A stretch of 64,000 bases of DNA from JAMQKA01 sp043951865. GTDB taxonomy: Bacteria; Bacteroidota; Rhodothermia; Balneolales; Balneolaceae. Shown piece by piece: positions 44,015 through 52,895 of this stretch. Positions within the stretch are counted from its first letter, which is position 1; every line of letters begins with the position of its first letter. The notes beneath the pieces were generated by a model, which was given only the letters and a program-made list of their open reading frames with translations, did no database searches and was not told the DNA's origin. A program made the position numbers and the translations under genes. The stretch spans positions 1-64,000 of the forward strand of contig NZ_JBINJF010000019.1 of assembly GCF_043951865.1 (NCBI RefSeq), in the 5' to 3' direction.

Positions 44015-44419
44015 CTAACCATCCTCTGCAAGCCCCTCCTGCTTGGCCTGAATACTGTAGCGGGTATGGGGAACCGCTTCCAATCGTTCTTTTGAAATCG
44101 GCTTGCCGGTTGCCCGGCACATGCCGTACGTGCCTTTCTTTATCCGTTCCAGGGCGTCGTTGATCTCTTCTATAAATTTTTGCGTGCGCTCTTTCAGTTG
44201 ATAATTCAACTCCTCCTCTTCCACATCCGATCCAACATCCCCCATATGGTGGGCAATCGAGGAATAATCCGCATCATCGACCTCTTTAAGATTGGATATG
44301 CTGTCATCCAGAACGCCAAGTGTTTGCAGGGCTTCTTTGCGTTTCTCCAGTAAAAGCTTTTTGAAATGACGTAGTTCTTTTCGGCTGAAATACTCCTTGT
44401 TCTTGTTGGAATTCATCAT
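44015..44419 (-). CDS. DksA/TraR family regulator, zinc-finger cysteines mostly lost
   Basis: A 134-residue protein of the DksA/TraR family, which binds RNA polymerase in its secondary channel and adjusts transcription in starvation. The N-terminal coiled coil (residues 5-45 and 65-95) and the C-terminal GTYGMCRATGKPISKERLEAVPH are typical. Only one of four zinc cysteines remains (C101), as is usual in Bacteroidota-type members. I start at ATG 44419, because a GGAAGGGG lies just ahead; an ATG at 44434 adds five residues. The two Asp residues at the coiled-coil tip needed for classical DksA action were not assigned with certainty (D38/D39 or D49/D51). Confidence 0.88.
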   Translation of the reverse strand: MMNSNKNKEYFSRKELRHFKKLLLEKRKEALQTLGVLDDSISNLKEVDDADYSSIAHHMGDVGSDVEEEELNYQLKERTQKFIEEINDALERIKKGTYGMCRATGKPISKERLEAVPHTRYSIQAKQEGLAEDG

Positions 44420-44750
44420 GTCGGCCCCTTCCATTGTTTAGTTGAATACTGTCTTGTAGAGGACTTTGCAAACCGTTTTTTTGGTCAATACCGTCATTTT
44501 TTGCAGAGCCCTCATGTATTACTAATAATTATTGACACCGTAGACTATAGTAGAAAAGACCAAAAAGATGTAGTGCCAGAACTTACGCCAGGCTGCCGGT
44601 ACCGGCCAGGAACGGCAGCTGTTGTTGCAGACGCCGTCCCTGGAACAGCTGCTGGCAGACCAGGGACAAAGATGGAATTCACCGCCTTGCAAGGCTTCCC
44701 TGCCCTGGATCCGCACCACGTAACAATCCCAACCAGCCTTTTAACCGCAA
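44420..44750. other. Intergenic region with a short TIR repeat and a GC-rich palindromic segment
   Basis: After the 56-bp repeat (44459-44514), 44590-44720 is GC-rich and full of CAGCTG/GGCAGC words and CCTTGCAAGG palindromes, which could fold. An 85-codon plus-strand frame there has no family features. Possibly an RNA, not assigned. Confidence 0.45.
44459..44514. repeat. TIR repeat, minimal form (56 bp)
   Basis: Left arm AGAGGACTTTGCAAACCG continuing TTTTTTTGGTCAA; right arm TTTTTTGCAGAGCCCTC. Only the arms with a short spacer remain. It follows the start side of the DksA-like gene. Confidence 0.75.
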
Positions 44751-45290
44751 TCAGCTGAATCTCAGGTACCCTTCCGTGGCCAGTTCTTTGCCGTGCTGGT
44801 CATACACTTCCTGGTTATCGGGGGCAAATGTGCCGAGTCCGTCTACATACCGGTTGTACATGCAGAATGCGGCCGCAATAAGTACGGTGTCATGAATTTC
44901 CTCGTCGGTTGCACCCTGCTCCCGGGCATCCACAATATCCCGTTCTGTTACATGTTTGCCGCCTTGTTGTACCTGCGCCGCGATATGCAAAAGCGCTTTC
45001 ATCTTTGCACTCACCGGGGCAGACCGGTAGTCGTCCTGGACCTGTTTGACCAGTTTTTTATTACCGTCCAGCAGGTGACTGGCGGTGGCGCCGTGCGAGT
45101 TCATGCAAAACTTGCACTCGTTGCGTGCGGAAACCAGGCTTGCGATAAGCTCGCGTTCTCCTTCCGTCAACGTGGAGTCTCCCCGCAGAAGCACCTGGGC
45201 CAACTCCGAGAGCGGTTTGGCGGTTTCCTTGAATTGAGTCAACAGTCCGACAATACCGGGAAGCTGGTTTTGTAGTTCGATGTGAGCCAT
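44751..45290 (-). CDS. AhpD/carboxymuconolactone decarboxylase-like peroxidase-related protein
   Basis: A 179-residue all-helical protein of the AhpD/CMD fold. The redox motif C59-K-F-C62 with His66 (CKFCMNSH) is intact, which fits alkylhydroperoxidase-type disulfide chemistry against peroxides. The second half has the repeated helix pattern EEIHDTVLIAAAFCMYNRYVDG of the 'peroxidase-related' subgroup. ATG 45290 begins MAHIELQ. Monocistronic and cytosolic. Reducing partner unknown. It faces away from the hairpin element at 45407. Confidence 0.9.
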   Translation of the reverse strand: MAHIELQNQLPGIVGLLTQFKETAKPLSELAQVLLRGDSTLTEGERELIASLVSARNECKFCMNSHGATASHLLDGNKKLVKQVQDDYRSAPVSAKMKALLHIAAQVQQGGKHVTERDIVDAREQGATDEEIHDTVLIAAAFCMYNRYVDGLGTFAPDNQEVYDQHGKELATEGYLRFS

Positions 45291-45700
45291 AAAATATCCT
45301 CGTTTACTATTTAATTGAATATGTATTATTGTAACTGATAGATCTGCAATTAATCTGACTTAATCAAGTAACATGTCAATGACTTGTCATTTTTAATGAT
45401 AATATTTAACCTGCATTTTTGACCAAGAAATCGGTTTGAATGCAAGGCAATGGTGGAAATCGGTATCGAAACGTATCGTTATACATTGAATGAGCGATTT
45501 CCACCATCAACGCAGCATACGAACCAATTTCGCAACTGGCTACACACTGTAATAGTATTTTTGGTATTGAAATAAATGTAACTCACTAAATATCAAAGCG
45601 TTACAAGAAACATAAAATTTTACTCGTGAGAAATGCATGTTAGGGCCAGTGATAAACCAGGAGCTTTTCCCGGACCTCTCAAAATTAGAAAGACTATGTG
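45291..45700. other. Intergenic region with a 237-bp hairpin element
   Basis: Mostly occupied by the hairpin element copy 2 (45407-45643). The flank 45291-45406 is AT-rich and divergent promoter-like. No gene. Confidence 0.5.
45407..45643 (+). repeat. 235-bp hairpin element, copy 2 (partner 37591-37824)
   Basis: Ends TAACCTGCATTTTTGACC and, as complement, CTAACATGCATTTCTCAC. The central stem ATGGTGGAAATCG (45450-45462) pairs perfectly with CGATTTCCACCAT (45495-45507). An outer stem joins GAAATCGGTTTGAATGC and GCATACGAACCAATTTC with few mismatches. Compared with copy 1 the stem pair T-A became A-T on both strands. The right part (ATCAAAGCGTTACAAGAAACAT) also matches copy 1 closely. Confidence 0.85.
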
Positions 45701-47131
45701 ATGGCTAAAGCAGGATTTTTTGAACAGACAAACCGTTACGTGCTTCCCAACCTGATCGATTACGGGAAGGTATACGATTCCTTCAGGTGGGATAAATATG
45801 TTACCGAGTTATCCGGTCTGCCCGACGGGGGATTGAATATAGCGTATGAGGCGGTAGACCGGCACGCCGGGAGTAGTCTCAGGAACAGGATAGCAATACG
45901 CTGGCTCGGAAGGGACGGGTCAACGGAAGAGTTTTCGTATCGCCGACTAAAAGAGGTGACCGATCGGTTTGCGAATGTGTTACAGGAGCTTGGGATCGGA
46001 AAAGGCGCCGTCGTCTCTACCCTGGCGGGCCGTATCCCGGACCTTTACATTGCTGCGCTTGGAGCGTTCAAACAGGGCAGCGTGTTCTGCCCGCTGTCGC
46101 CAGCTTCTGGGCAGGAATCGATTTTCCGGCAGTTGAACGAAGCGAAAGCGCGGGTATTGGTAACGACGGAAGCACACTACCGGCATACACTGGAGAAGGG
46201 GGTGGACCAGTTGCCCCACCTTGAATATATACTGTTGACTGATGTTGACAAAACGCAGGATCGCTCCACATACTCATTAAAGGTACTGATGAGTAAGGCG
46301 GATAAACAACTTAACATCTGTCCCACCGACCCTGACGATGCCGCCCTGTTTCATTTTACCAGGGGTGCCACCGGGAAGCCGAAGGGGGTAATCCATGTAC
46401 ACAAGGCTGCCCTGACCCATTATATTACCGGCAAATTTGTGCTGGATTTCCACCGGGATGACATCTTCTGGTGTACTGCGGACCCGGGGCGGGCGACGGG
46501 AATCATCTATGGGTTGTTGTCTCCTCTGCTGCACGGGATCACGAACCTGGTCGTGGAAGCCGAGTGCGACGCCCCGTTGTGGTATCAGACGCTGGAAGAG
46601 GAGATGGTGACGGTCTGGTACACTGCCCCGTCCGACATCCGCCACCTGATGCAGTCCCATATCGATGTAAATAGCGAGCTTAACCTGAACGCTCTCAGGC
46701 TTGTCCAGAGCGGTGGGGAGCCATTACATCCCGAAGCGGCGCGGTGGAGCCTGGAAACGCTGGATATGCCCGTTCTTGAGCACTGGTGGCAGGCGGAGAC
46801 CGGTGGCATTATGATCGCCAATTTCCCGGGAATGAAAGTCAAACCCGGCTCTGTGGGCCGCCCCCTGCCGGGGATCAGTGCCGCCATAGTGCAAAAGGGG
46901 AAGTCCGGCAAACGATTGCGATTTGTTGAGGAACCGGGAGAAACGGGCCAGCTGGCACTAAAAGCGGGGTGGACCTCGATGTTTCGCGGCTACCTGGGCC
47001 AGGCCCGGCAATACAGCGACAGCTTTGTTGACGGCTGGTATCTAACCGGGGATTGGGCTCAAAAAGATGCGGATGGCTATTTCTGGATTCTGGATCGTGC
47101 CGAACAGGGAGAATCAAAAACTGCACCATGA
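45701..47131 (+). CDS. AMP-forming acyl-CoA synthetase-like protein lacking its C-terminal domain
   Basis: A 476-residue protein of the ANL superfamily, closest to acetate-CoA ligases. The A3 motif TRGATGKPKG (about 219-229) differs from the usual TSGTTGKPKG. The A5-like EHWWQAETGG and A7/A8-like GWYLTGDWAQKDADGYFWIL are present. It then ends with DRAEQGESKTAP where the usual DDVIKTxGYRI hinge and the C-terminal lysine domain should begin, so ~120 to 160 residues are missing. Only 45 bases follow before the next gene and they hold no remnant, so this is not a simple frameshift inside the window. The adenylation half-reaction might survive. ATG 45701 is preferred to GTG 45698. Confidence 0.8.
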   Translation: MAKAGFFEQTNRYVLPNLIDYGKVYDSFRWDKYVTELSGLPDGGLNIAYEAVDRHAGSSLRNRIAIRWLGRDGSTEEFSYRRLKEVTDRFANVLQELGIGKGAVVSTLAGRIPDLYIAALGAFKQGSVFCPLSPASGQESIFRQLNEAKARVLVTTEAHYRHTLEKGVDQLPHLEYILLTDVDKTQDRSTYSLKVLMSKADKQLNICPTDPDDAALFHFTRGATGKPKGVIHVHKAALTHYITGKFVLDFHRDDIFWCTADPGRATGIIYGLLSPLLHGITNLVVEAECDAPLWYQTLEEEMVTVWYTAPSDIRHLMQSHIDVNSELNLNALRLVQSGGEPLHPEAARWSLETLDMPVLEHWWQAETGGIMIANFPGMKVKPGSVGRPLPGISAAIVQKGKSGKRLRFVEEPGETGQLALKAGWTSMFRGYLGQARQYSDSFVDGWYLTGDWAQKDADGYFWILDRAEQGESKTAP

Positions 47132-47176
47132 AAAAGTGAAATGCCCGATGTGCCGGGTGTCAGATTTGCTGGCTTG

Positions 47177-49717
47177 TCAACGTGGAGAGCCGCCTCCCGG
47201 TTTTTCCATCATGTAAAGCATGGATGGCAACACGAGAATTGCTGCCAGCAGCGCAAGACTTATCCCCAGTATGGCTACTTCACCAATCGAGCGCATTCCG
47301 GGATGAATAGAAAATAAAAGCCCTCCAAACCCGAGCATGGTGGTAAAGGTGCTTACCGTTATGTGTTCCCCGGTTGATCTGAGAACACGCCTGATTGAGC
47401 CTTTTCCCTCCTCAAGGTATCGGTGCACAATATGGATTCCGCTGTCGTCGCCGATCCCCAGTATGGTGGGAAGAACCACCAGGTTGTAAAAGTTCAATTT
47501 CCAACCGATTATCTCCATAATGCCGAAGAGCCATATAAAGCTGGCAGCCAGTGGCACCAGGGCAAGGAGCATCCATTTAACACCACGCAGGATGAGCATT
47601 TTGAAGAGGATGATGAAAATGAGTGTTAGCATGACCATGAGGGGAGTCTCGGAAATCATCAGCTGCAGCATGTCGGAGGCAACGATCGAGGTGGAGCCTG
47701 CATAATATGTCGTCCCGTCGGGCAGGGTGACTTCACCGACATCATCTGCAAACGCAATTGAATTGCGCCCGTCGGCCAATCCTATCGACGGATGGATGAT
47801 CACCAGGTTGCCGACGGCTCCTGAAGCAGAAGTAAATGGAGCGCGCAGAAACTCAGGTACGCGGTCCAGCGGAATGGGTTCCCGGGTTTGCGAGGCTCTT
47901 TTCAGTCTCTCCAGGTCACTTGAAGATTCGGAGGAACCCTCCAGAAAAGAATCATTCAGCAGCTCACGGATATCGGATATTTTTTCAAGCTTGATTCTTG
48001 CTGCCTCGCTTGAGAGCGGGTAGCGATCCTGAAAAGTTTCGACTTCCCTTATGGTGGGACTCGTCGTGTCAGTCCTGGCCCGATGGCGCAGGATATCGGC
48101 TACTAGTGGCGCATCTTCTGAATTATTTACTATGATGTATGCCGAATTGCGGGTCCCGCGGTCACTGTACGCCCTCCAGACCAGGTAGTTCCGCCGGTTG
48201 AACTCTTCATAAGTGGGTTCCAATTCTGCAAAGTCGTATTCAAACGAAAATTGATCAAATTTTACAAAAGAAAGGGTGGTCATCACAACGGCAATCGCGA
48301 CAATACCTGCGGAGATAATCTTCCAACGCCGGGTATTGGTGGGTATGGACGACGTTGTAGTTACAGATGATGGATTACTCTTTTGTGTCGCCAGGGTGTC
48401 GAGGGTTAGAAACGGACTTTTTTCCAGCAGGACGATGAGAGATGGCAAAAATACGAGGTACGCAATGATCGCAAAAAGCAATCCCGTTCCTGCAATAAAT
48501 CCAAACTCACTAAAGCCTTTGAAATCTGCGAGTGTCAGAATAAAAAAGGCGGCAGCGGTGGTCAATCCCACGACAAAAATGGCTTGCCCGGTGGTCATAA
48601 ACGTCGTTACAATGGCCTGTTCAACGGAATTTCCCCCACCGCGCTCTTCGGCATAACGAGCGTAAAAATGGATGCCAAAATCGACCCCCATTCCAAATAA
48701 GAGAAGTCCCAGGGTTGAGGTCATGATATTGAGGCTGTTGAACGTGAGCTGCGCAATCCCAAACGTCCAGCAGAGGCTGAGTACCAGGGGCAACCCCATA
48801 ATAAGTGCATGTGCCGGGGTGTGGGAGAGCTGTTCAATAAGCCATCTTGCTTTGAGCTTTTTGCCGTATCGAACCCGGTACCCCTTGTAGTAGAAATAGC
48901 ATGTAACCGCCAATAACAACATGAAGACCCCGGTGCCAAAAGAGGCGATGACATCGCTGGTGATGGTCTCAATCTCGATCAGTGTCCGTAGTAACCGACC
49001 CGCTGCCGCCACCTCCATTTCAGGATGAAAGGACGCTGGATTGAGATCTGCGATTAGCGCATCAAGTTCGGCATATGCATTACGGATGAATGACAGATCG
49101 GTCTGGGTACCTTTTGGAAACAATTTGACAGCCAGCACCGCAGAGTCGGCCGACATGATGTATTCCGATCCCACGAGCTCACTGTAGCGCCGGGCCAGCT
49201 CCGAACCGACCGAGTCTGACTCGATCTCCTCTTCCTCCAGTTCAAAATAAAAGGGATTGGCTTGGCGGCGCGATTCCTCAATCGCAGTTTCAAGGTACTC
49301 CTGAAGCTGGTCAAGTTCCTCCCCGGTTGCAAAGTAGAGTGCATTATTTTCCAGAAAATCGATATTGCGTCGGAATTCAGCCCGCACAAAGTAGGGTTCC
49401 CCGCTTGTGGGATTTATTAGTTCAAGGGCCCGGGGAACGAGCGTTTCTGCAAATCTTTTGTTGGCTTCAAAAGATGGGCTCTGGATAGCCACCGCGGCCT
49501 CGTGTTCTCCTCCCACTTGTTCCCGCAACGTATTCAATGCCTGGACGCTGGGGTAGTCCCTGGGAATCAGCTTGGAGAGGTCATTGTCAATCTGCAGGTT
49601 ACGGGCCAGCATGAACCCCGCCGTGGCCAACAGGATACTTGTTGCCAGCACCTTCAGGGGGTGCCGGGTTACAAACCGGATGCCGGGCCGAAGATGATTA
49701 AAGAGCCAGTCGATCAT
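47177..49717 (-). CDS. RND superfamily transporter, MMPL family
   Basis: An 846-residue inner-membrane exporter with the duplicated RND layout. Helix 1 (about 20-40) is followed by a large periplasmic loop (45-240), helices 2-6 (about 250-430), a cytosolic linker with Ser/Thr run, helix 7, a second loop (490-690) and helices 8-12. Family residues appear as FGMGVDFGIHFYARYAEE in helix 4 and ILGIGDDSGIHIVHRYLEEG in the second half. MMPL proteins export lipids, sterols or hopanoids; its direct partner here is unknown. ATG 49717 is preceded by GAGGAG. Convergent with the truncated acyl-CoA synthetase gene. No periplasmic adaptor or outer-membrane channel gene adjoins it. Confidence 0.92.
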   Translation of the reverse strand: MIDWLFNHLRPGIRFVTRHPLKVLATSILLATAGFMLARNLQIDNDLSKLIPRDYPSVQALNTLREQVGGEHEAAVAIQSPSFEANKRFAETLVPRALELINPTSGEPYFVRAEFRRNIDFLENNALYFATGEELDQLQEYLETAIEESRRQANPFYFELEEEEIESDSVGSELARRYSELVGSEYIMSADSAVLAVKLFPKGTQTDLSFIRNAYAELDALIADLNPASFHPEMEVAAAGRLLRTLIEIETITSDVIASFGTGVFMLLLAVTCYFYYKGYRVRYGKKLKARWLIEQLSHTPAHALIMGLPLVLSLCWTFGIAQLTFNSLNIMTSTLGLLLFGMGVDFGIHFYARYAEERGGGNSVEQAIVTTFMTTGQAIFVVGLTTAAAFFILTLADFKGFSEFGFIAGTGLLFAIIAYLVFLPSLIVLLEKSPFLTLDTLATQKSNPSSVTTTSSIPTNTRRWKIISAGIVAIAVVMTTLSFVKFDQFSFEYDFAELEPTYEEFNRRNYLVWRAYSDRGTRNSAYIIVNNSEDAPLVADILRHRARTDTTSPTIREVETFQDRYPLSSEAARIKLEKISDIRELLNDSFLEGSSESSSDLERLKRASQTREPIPLDRVPEFLRAPFTSASGAVGNLVIIHPSIGLADGRNSIAFADDVGEVTLPDGTTYYAGSTSIVASDMLQLMISETPLMVMLTLIFIILFKMLILRGVKWMLLALVPLAASFIWLFGIMEIIGWKLNFYNLVVLPTILGIGDDSGIHIVHRYLEEGKGSIRRVLRSTGEHITVSTFTTMLGFGGLLFSIHPGMRSIGEVAILGISLALLAAILVLPSMLYMMEKPGGGSPR

Positions 49718-50233
49718 TGAGGGAACTCCTCATTGATACCATTAATGGGACAAGGTGATCGGGGCGAATTAAGTACCTCGCGCATGATCGGTCGTTCCTG
49801 CATCTTCCTTCCTGTTTTACATAGCCTCAGTAGTTTGGGTAGCATATACCCGTTGATATGAAAATAGAACTTATACGTGGGAGTAGAGGAATCGCTTTTA
49901 CTCAATATCGTGTGGAGTGGAGCAGTACTGATATGTAAGAGAAGTCCCTACAAGAACACTTTGCAAAACCGTGTACGAGGCAGTACCGGGGCTCCTGCTG
50001 ACAATCCGATATCTGCATTCGAATATTTGCTGAGTATTGATATATTGGATTTTTAACAGACTTGAAGCCGGGGAGGAATTTCTGAAGCAGCAGGCAACAT
50101 TGAGCAGGCTTGAACGGACAGAGAGAATAATTATGGAAATCCGGGGCTCTTTGATGATATTACCTGGCGAACAGTTCCGCAACTGAATTCCTGTACTTTT
50201 TACAGGGACATAACGAATAACCGATACCGGAAG
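49718..50233. other. Intergenic region, one repeat motif
   Basis: A CACTTTGCAAAACCGTG motif at about 49958-49974 resembles one arm of the TIR family. Two short minus-strand frames (49714-49905 and 49898-50182) are not supported. It likely carries divergent promoters for the RND gene and the GH16 operon. Confidence 0.5.
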
Positions 50234-51118
50234 ATGCTAAATCGAATACCAGTTTTATTGATGATGTTGGCAGTTGCCGGCTGCGGTCCCGCGGAACCGT
50301 CTCCTTATCAGCCCGATAATACACTTCCTGGTATCGAGGGTTATGAGCTCGTATGGCATGATGAATTCAACGAGGGAAAAAAGCCCGATACATCAAACTG
50401 GTCGTATGAACACGGGTTTGTTCGGAATGAAGAATTGCAGTGGTATCAGTCGGACAACACCCGCATCGAGAATGGAAGACTGGTGATTGAAGGGCGCCGG
50501 GAACGGGTAAAAAATGAGTTTCACGACTCCACAAGCTTAGATTGGCGAAAACATCGACCCTTTGCCGAGTATACCTCCTCAAGTATCAATACGCGGGGCA
50601 AGCAGTCATTTCAGTACGGTATCGTTGAAGTTCGCGCGCGCATCGATACCGCCAGGGGCCTGTGGCCGGCCATCTGGATGCTGGGCACCCATCCCGAACG
50701 CGGTTGGCCCGCCAACGGGGAGATCGATATTATGGAGTACTACCGGGTAAACGGGGAGCCCTCTATCCTGGCCAATGCCGCCTGGGCGGATGAGGAACAT
50801 AATCCAATTTGGGATGACGAGAAGATTCCGTTTGAACAGTTTCTTGAGAACGACCCGGAGTGGCCGGAGAAGTATCACACCTGGAAAATGAAATGGGACG
50901 AGGAACGAATCAGGTTATTCCTGGATGACCAGTTGCTGAACGAAATTGATCTCGCTGAAACACTGAATCCGGATGGGTTTAATCCTTTTCACCAGCCCCA
51001 TTATATCCTGCTTAACCTGGCAATCGGCGCCAACGGCGGGGATCCCTCGGGAACAGATTTCCCAAAACAATACGAGGTGGATTACGTCCGCGTATACCAG
51101 GAACGCAACGATTCGTGA
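50234..51118 (+). CDS. Glycoside hydrolase family 16 lipoprotein
   Basis: A 294-residue GH16 enzyme, exported as a lipoprotein (LAVAGC). The family signature is GEIDIMEYY, with nucleophile E163, assisting D165 and acid/base E168. Upstream, YTSSSINTRGKQSFQYGIVEVRA and GLWPAIWMLG are the family's usual strands. Members cut beta-1,3- or beta-1,4-linked glycans such as laminarin, agar or carrageenan; the absence of the extra carrageenase or agarase signatures that I can see makes beta-1,3-glucan the best guess. The next gene, 67 bases on, is a sulfatase, so a sulfated algal glycan is also possible. No SusC/SusD pair is near. Confidence 0.93.
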   Translation: MLNRIPVLLMMLAVAGCGPAEPSPYQPDNTLPGIEGYELVWHDEFNEGKKPDTSNWSYEHGFVRNEELQWYQSDNTRIENGRLVIEGRRERVKNEFHDSTSLDWRKHRPFAEYTSSSINTRGKQSFQYGIVEVRARIDTARGLWPAIWMLGTHPERGWPANGEIDIMEYYRVNGEPSILANAAWADEEHNPIWDDEKIPFEQFLENDPEWPEKYHTWKMKWDEERIRLFLDDQLLNEIDLAETLNPDGFNPFHQPHYILLNLAIGANGGDPSGTDFPKQYEVDYVRVYQERNDS

Positions 51119-51185
51119 AGCCGCTTGAAGTTCGGGCAAAGAAAACGGGAATTTTAAAATTCAGTCACATATAAAAAGGAACAAG

Positions 51186-52742
51186 ATGGTACAATTAAAA
51201 CCGGTAACAAGGCAGGCGTTAACAGGAATACTGGTATTGATGTTGGCTTTCTGCTTGGGATGCAGCGGGGAGGACAGTCGGGAAAAAAATAATGCCAATC
51301 CGAACATTGTGCTCGTGCTGGCCGACGACCTGGGCTACTCAGATATCGGGGCGTACGGGTCCGAAATCTCGACTCCAAACCTGGACCGCCTGGCCGAAAA
51401 CGGGATCCGTTTTACCCGCATGCACAACACCAGCAAGTGCTTTCCCTCGCGGGCGGTGCTGTTGACCGGCCTGTATGCCCAGCAGAGTGGGATGCACGAG
51501 CAGCCGGAAGATTTTCACCATTCCGTGATGTTCGGAGAGGTACTGAAGCGGGCGGGCTATCGCACGCTGTTCGTGGGGAAGCACCACGGTACCGACAATC
51601 CGCATGAATGGGGATTTGATCACTATTGGGGCCTGCGCGACGGCGCTGCCAACTACTTTAATCCCGGCGAACAGCGCCCCTCCGATCCGGGTCCCCCCGC
51701 CCAGAAAGAGTGGGCCTACCCGCGCACATTCGCCTTTGACGATTCGCTGGTGGCTCCCTTTACCCCTTCCGAAGATTATTACGGCACCGACAGCTGGACT
51801 GACTGGTCGATTGAGCTTCTCGGGCAATACGAGGAAGAAGAAAAACCATTCCTGCTGTACTTGTCCTACCAGGCCCCGCACGACCCGCTGCAGGCGCCTG
51901 AAGAGTCGGTCCGAAAATATGAAGGTGTCTACGAGAACGGATATGAGGCGATTGCCCAGGCCCGGTATGAACGCCAGATCGAAATGGGCCTGCTGGACGA
52001 CCGCTACCCCCGACCGGAGCCGGAATACCCGCAGTGGGAGGAGCTGAGCGACTCGGCCCGGGCCGACCAGGTCCGCCGCATGCAGGTGTATGCCGGCATG
52101 ATCGACCGGATGGACCAGAATATCGGGCGGCTGATCGAGACCATTAAGGCGATGGGAGAATGGGAAAACACGCTGTTTATGTTTGCTTCCGACAACGGCG
52201 CCTCGGCCGAGGTCGTGCAGATAGGTGAGGGACCAATCGGATCCCTCACGCGCTGGGCCTCCCTGAAGGAGGACTGGGCGAACGTGGCCAACACGCCGTT
52301 CCGAAAGTACAAAAACTACTCCCACGAAGGCGGCACGGCCACCCCCTTCATCGTGCACTGGCCGGAAGTGATTGCCGATGGAGGAGCGGTGAATCACACC
52401 CTGACCCATTTTATTGACCTGATGCCTACCCTTATCGACATAACGGGAGCTGAATACCCGGAGCGCTATAAAGGGGAAGAGGTGTATCCCCTGGCGGGCG
52501 TTAGCATGCGGCCCCTGTTTGAAGGTGGAAACATAGAACGTGAGTCCCCGCTTTACTACGACTGGGGAGAGGGAAGTGCCATCCAAACCGAAGAGTGGAA
52601 ACTGGTGCGCTGGGGATCCGAATGGGAGCTGTACGATATGCAGAACGATCGCACGGAGACAACCAACCTGGCGGGGGAACATCCGGAAATAACCCGGGAG
52701 CTGAAACAAAAATGGCGGGAATGGTCCCAAACGTGGAAATGA
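51186..52742 (+). CDS. Arylsulfatase-type sulfatase lipoprotein
   Basis: A 518-residue type I sulfatase with a lipoprotein signal (LAFCLGC). Metal-site motifs are VLADDLGYSDIGAYG near the N-terminus and MFASDNGAS. The formylglycine motif is C85-F-P-S-R. NTPFRKYKNYSHEGGTATPFIVHWPE and the C-terminal ETTNLAGEHPE are usual for the arylsulfatase A branch. AAAGGA ahead of ATG 51186 fits a Shine-Dalgarno. Together with the GH16 gene it forms a two-gene unit for a sulfated polysaccharide. A formylglycine-generating enzyme with both catalytic cysteines was not found in the window, so maturation depends on a gene elsewhere. Confidence 0.93.
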   Translation: MVQLKPVTRQALTGILVLMLAFCLGCSGEDSREKNNANPNIVLVLADDLGYSDIGAYGSEISTPNLDRLAENGIRFTRMHNTSKCFPSRAVLLTGLYAQQSGMHEQPEDFHHSVMFGEVLKRAGYRTLFVGKHHGTDNPHEWGFDHYWGLRDGAANYFNPGEQRPSDPGPPAQKEWAYPRTFAFDDSLVAPFTPSEDYYGTDSWTDWSIELLGQYEEEEKPFLLYLSYQAPHDPLQAPEESVRKYEGVYENGYEAIAQARYERQIEMGLLDDRYPRPEPEYPQWEELSDSARADQVRRMQVYAGMIDRMDQNIGRLIETIKAMGEWENTLFMFASDNGASAEVVQIGEGPIGSLTRWASLKEDWANVANTPFRKYKNYSHEGGTATPFIVHWPEVIADGGAVNHTLTHFIDLMPTLIDITGAEYPERYKGEEVYPLAGVSMRPLFEGGNIERESPLYYDWGEGSAIQTEEWKLVRWGSEWELYDMQNDRTETTNLAGEHPEITRELKQKWREWSQTWK

Positions 52743-52746
52743 AAAA

Positions 52747-52777
52747 AAGAGACACCTCGTCTGAACAATCGTCTCTT
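52747..52777. terminator. Terminator-like hairpin between convergent genes
   Basis: AAGAGAC (52747-52753) pairs with GTCTCTT (52771-52777), starting five bases after the sulfatase stop. The T-run after it is weak, but an A-run precedes it, so it would work better for the opposite-strand ATPase gene. The 90 bases from here resemble 461-560. Confidence 0.55.
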
Positions 52778-52895
52778 GTTTCACATTAAGACTTCTTCAT
52801 CAGCCTTTCCCTCTTCATTTTTCACCAAGAATAAACTATAAAATCAACGGCAGCGATGTACGGTATGCTTCCAAAACCTGGAACAAGTGATCTCG

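Noticed and set aside
43872..44120. N-terminal extension of the 76-residue gene into the DksA-like gene
   Set aside because: It would overlap the DksA-like coding region on the same strand, and the extra residues look like an out-of-frame shadow.
47132..47176. Frameshift remnant of the missing synthetase C-terminal domain
   Set aside because: Only 45 bases lie between the stop and the convergent RND gene, and none encodes the A10 motif, so a simple frameshift is excluded.
51339..52784. Minus-strand frame (481 codons) over the second sulfatase
   Set aside because: Antisense shadow; the plus strand holds the intact CFPSR sulfatase with lipoprotein signal.
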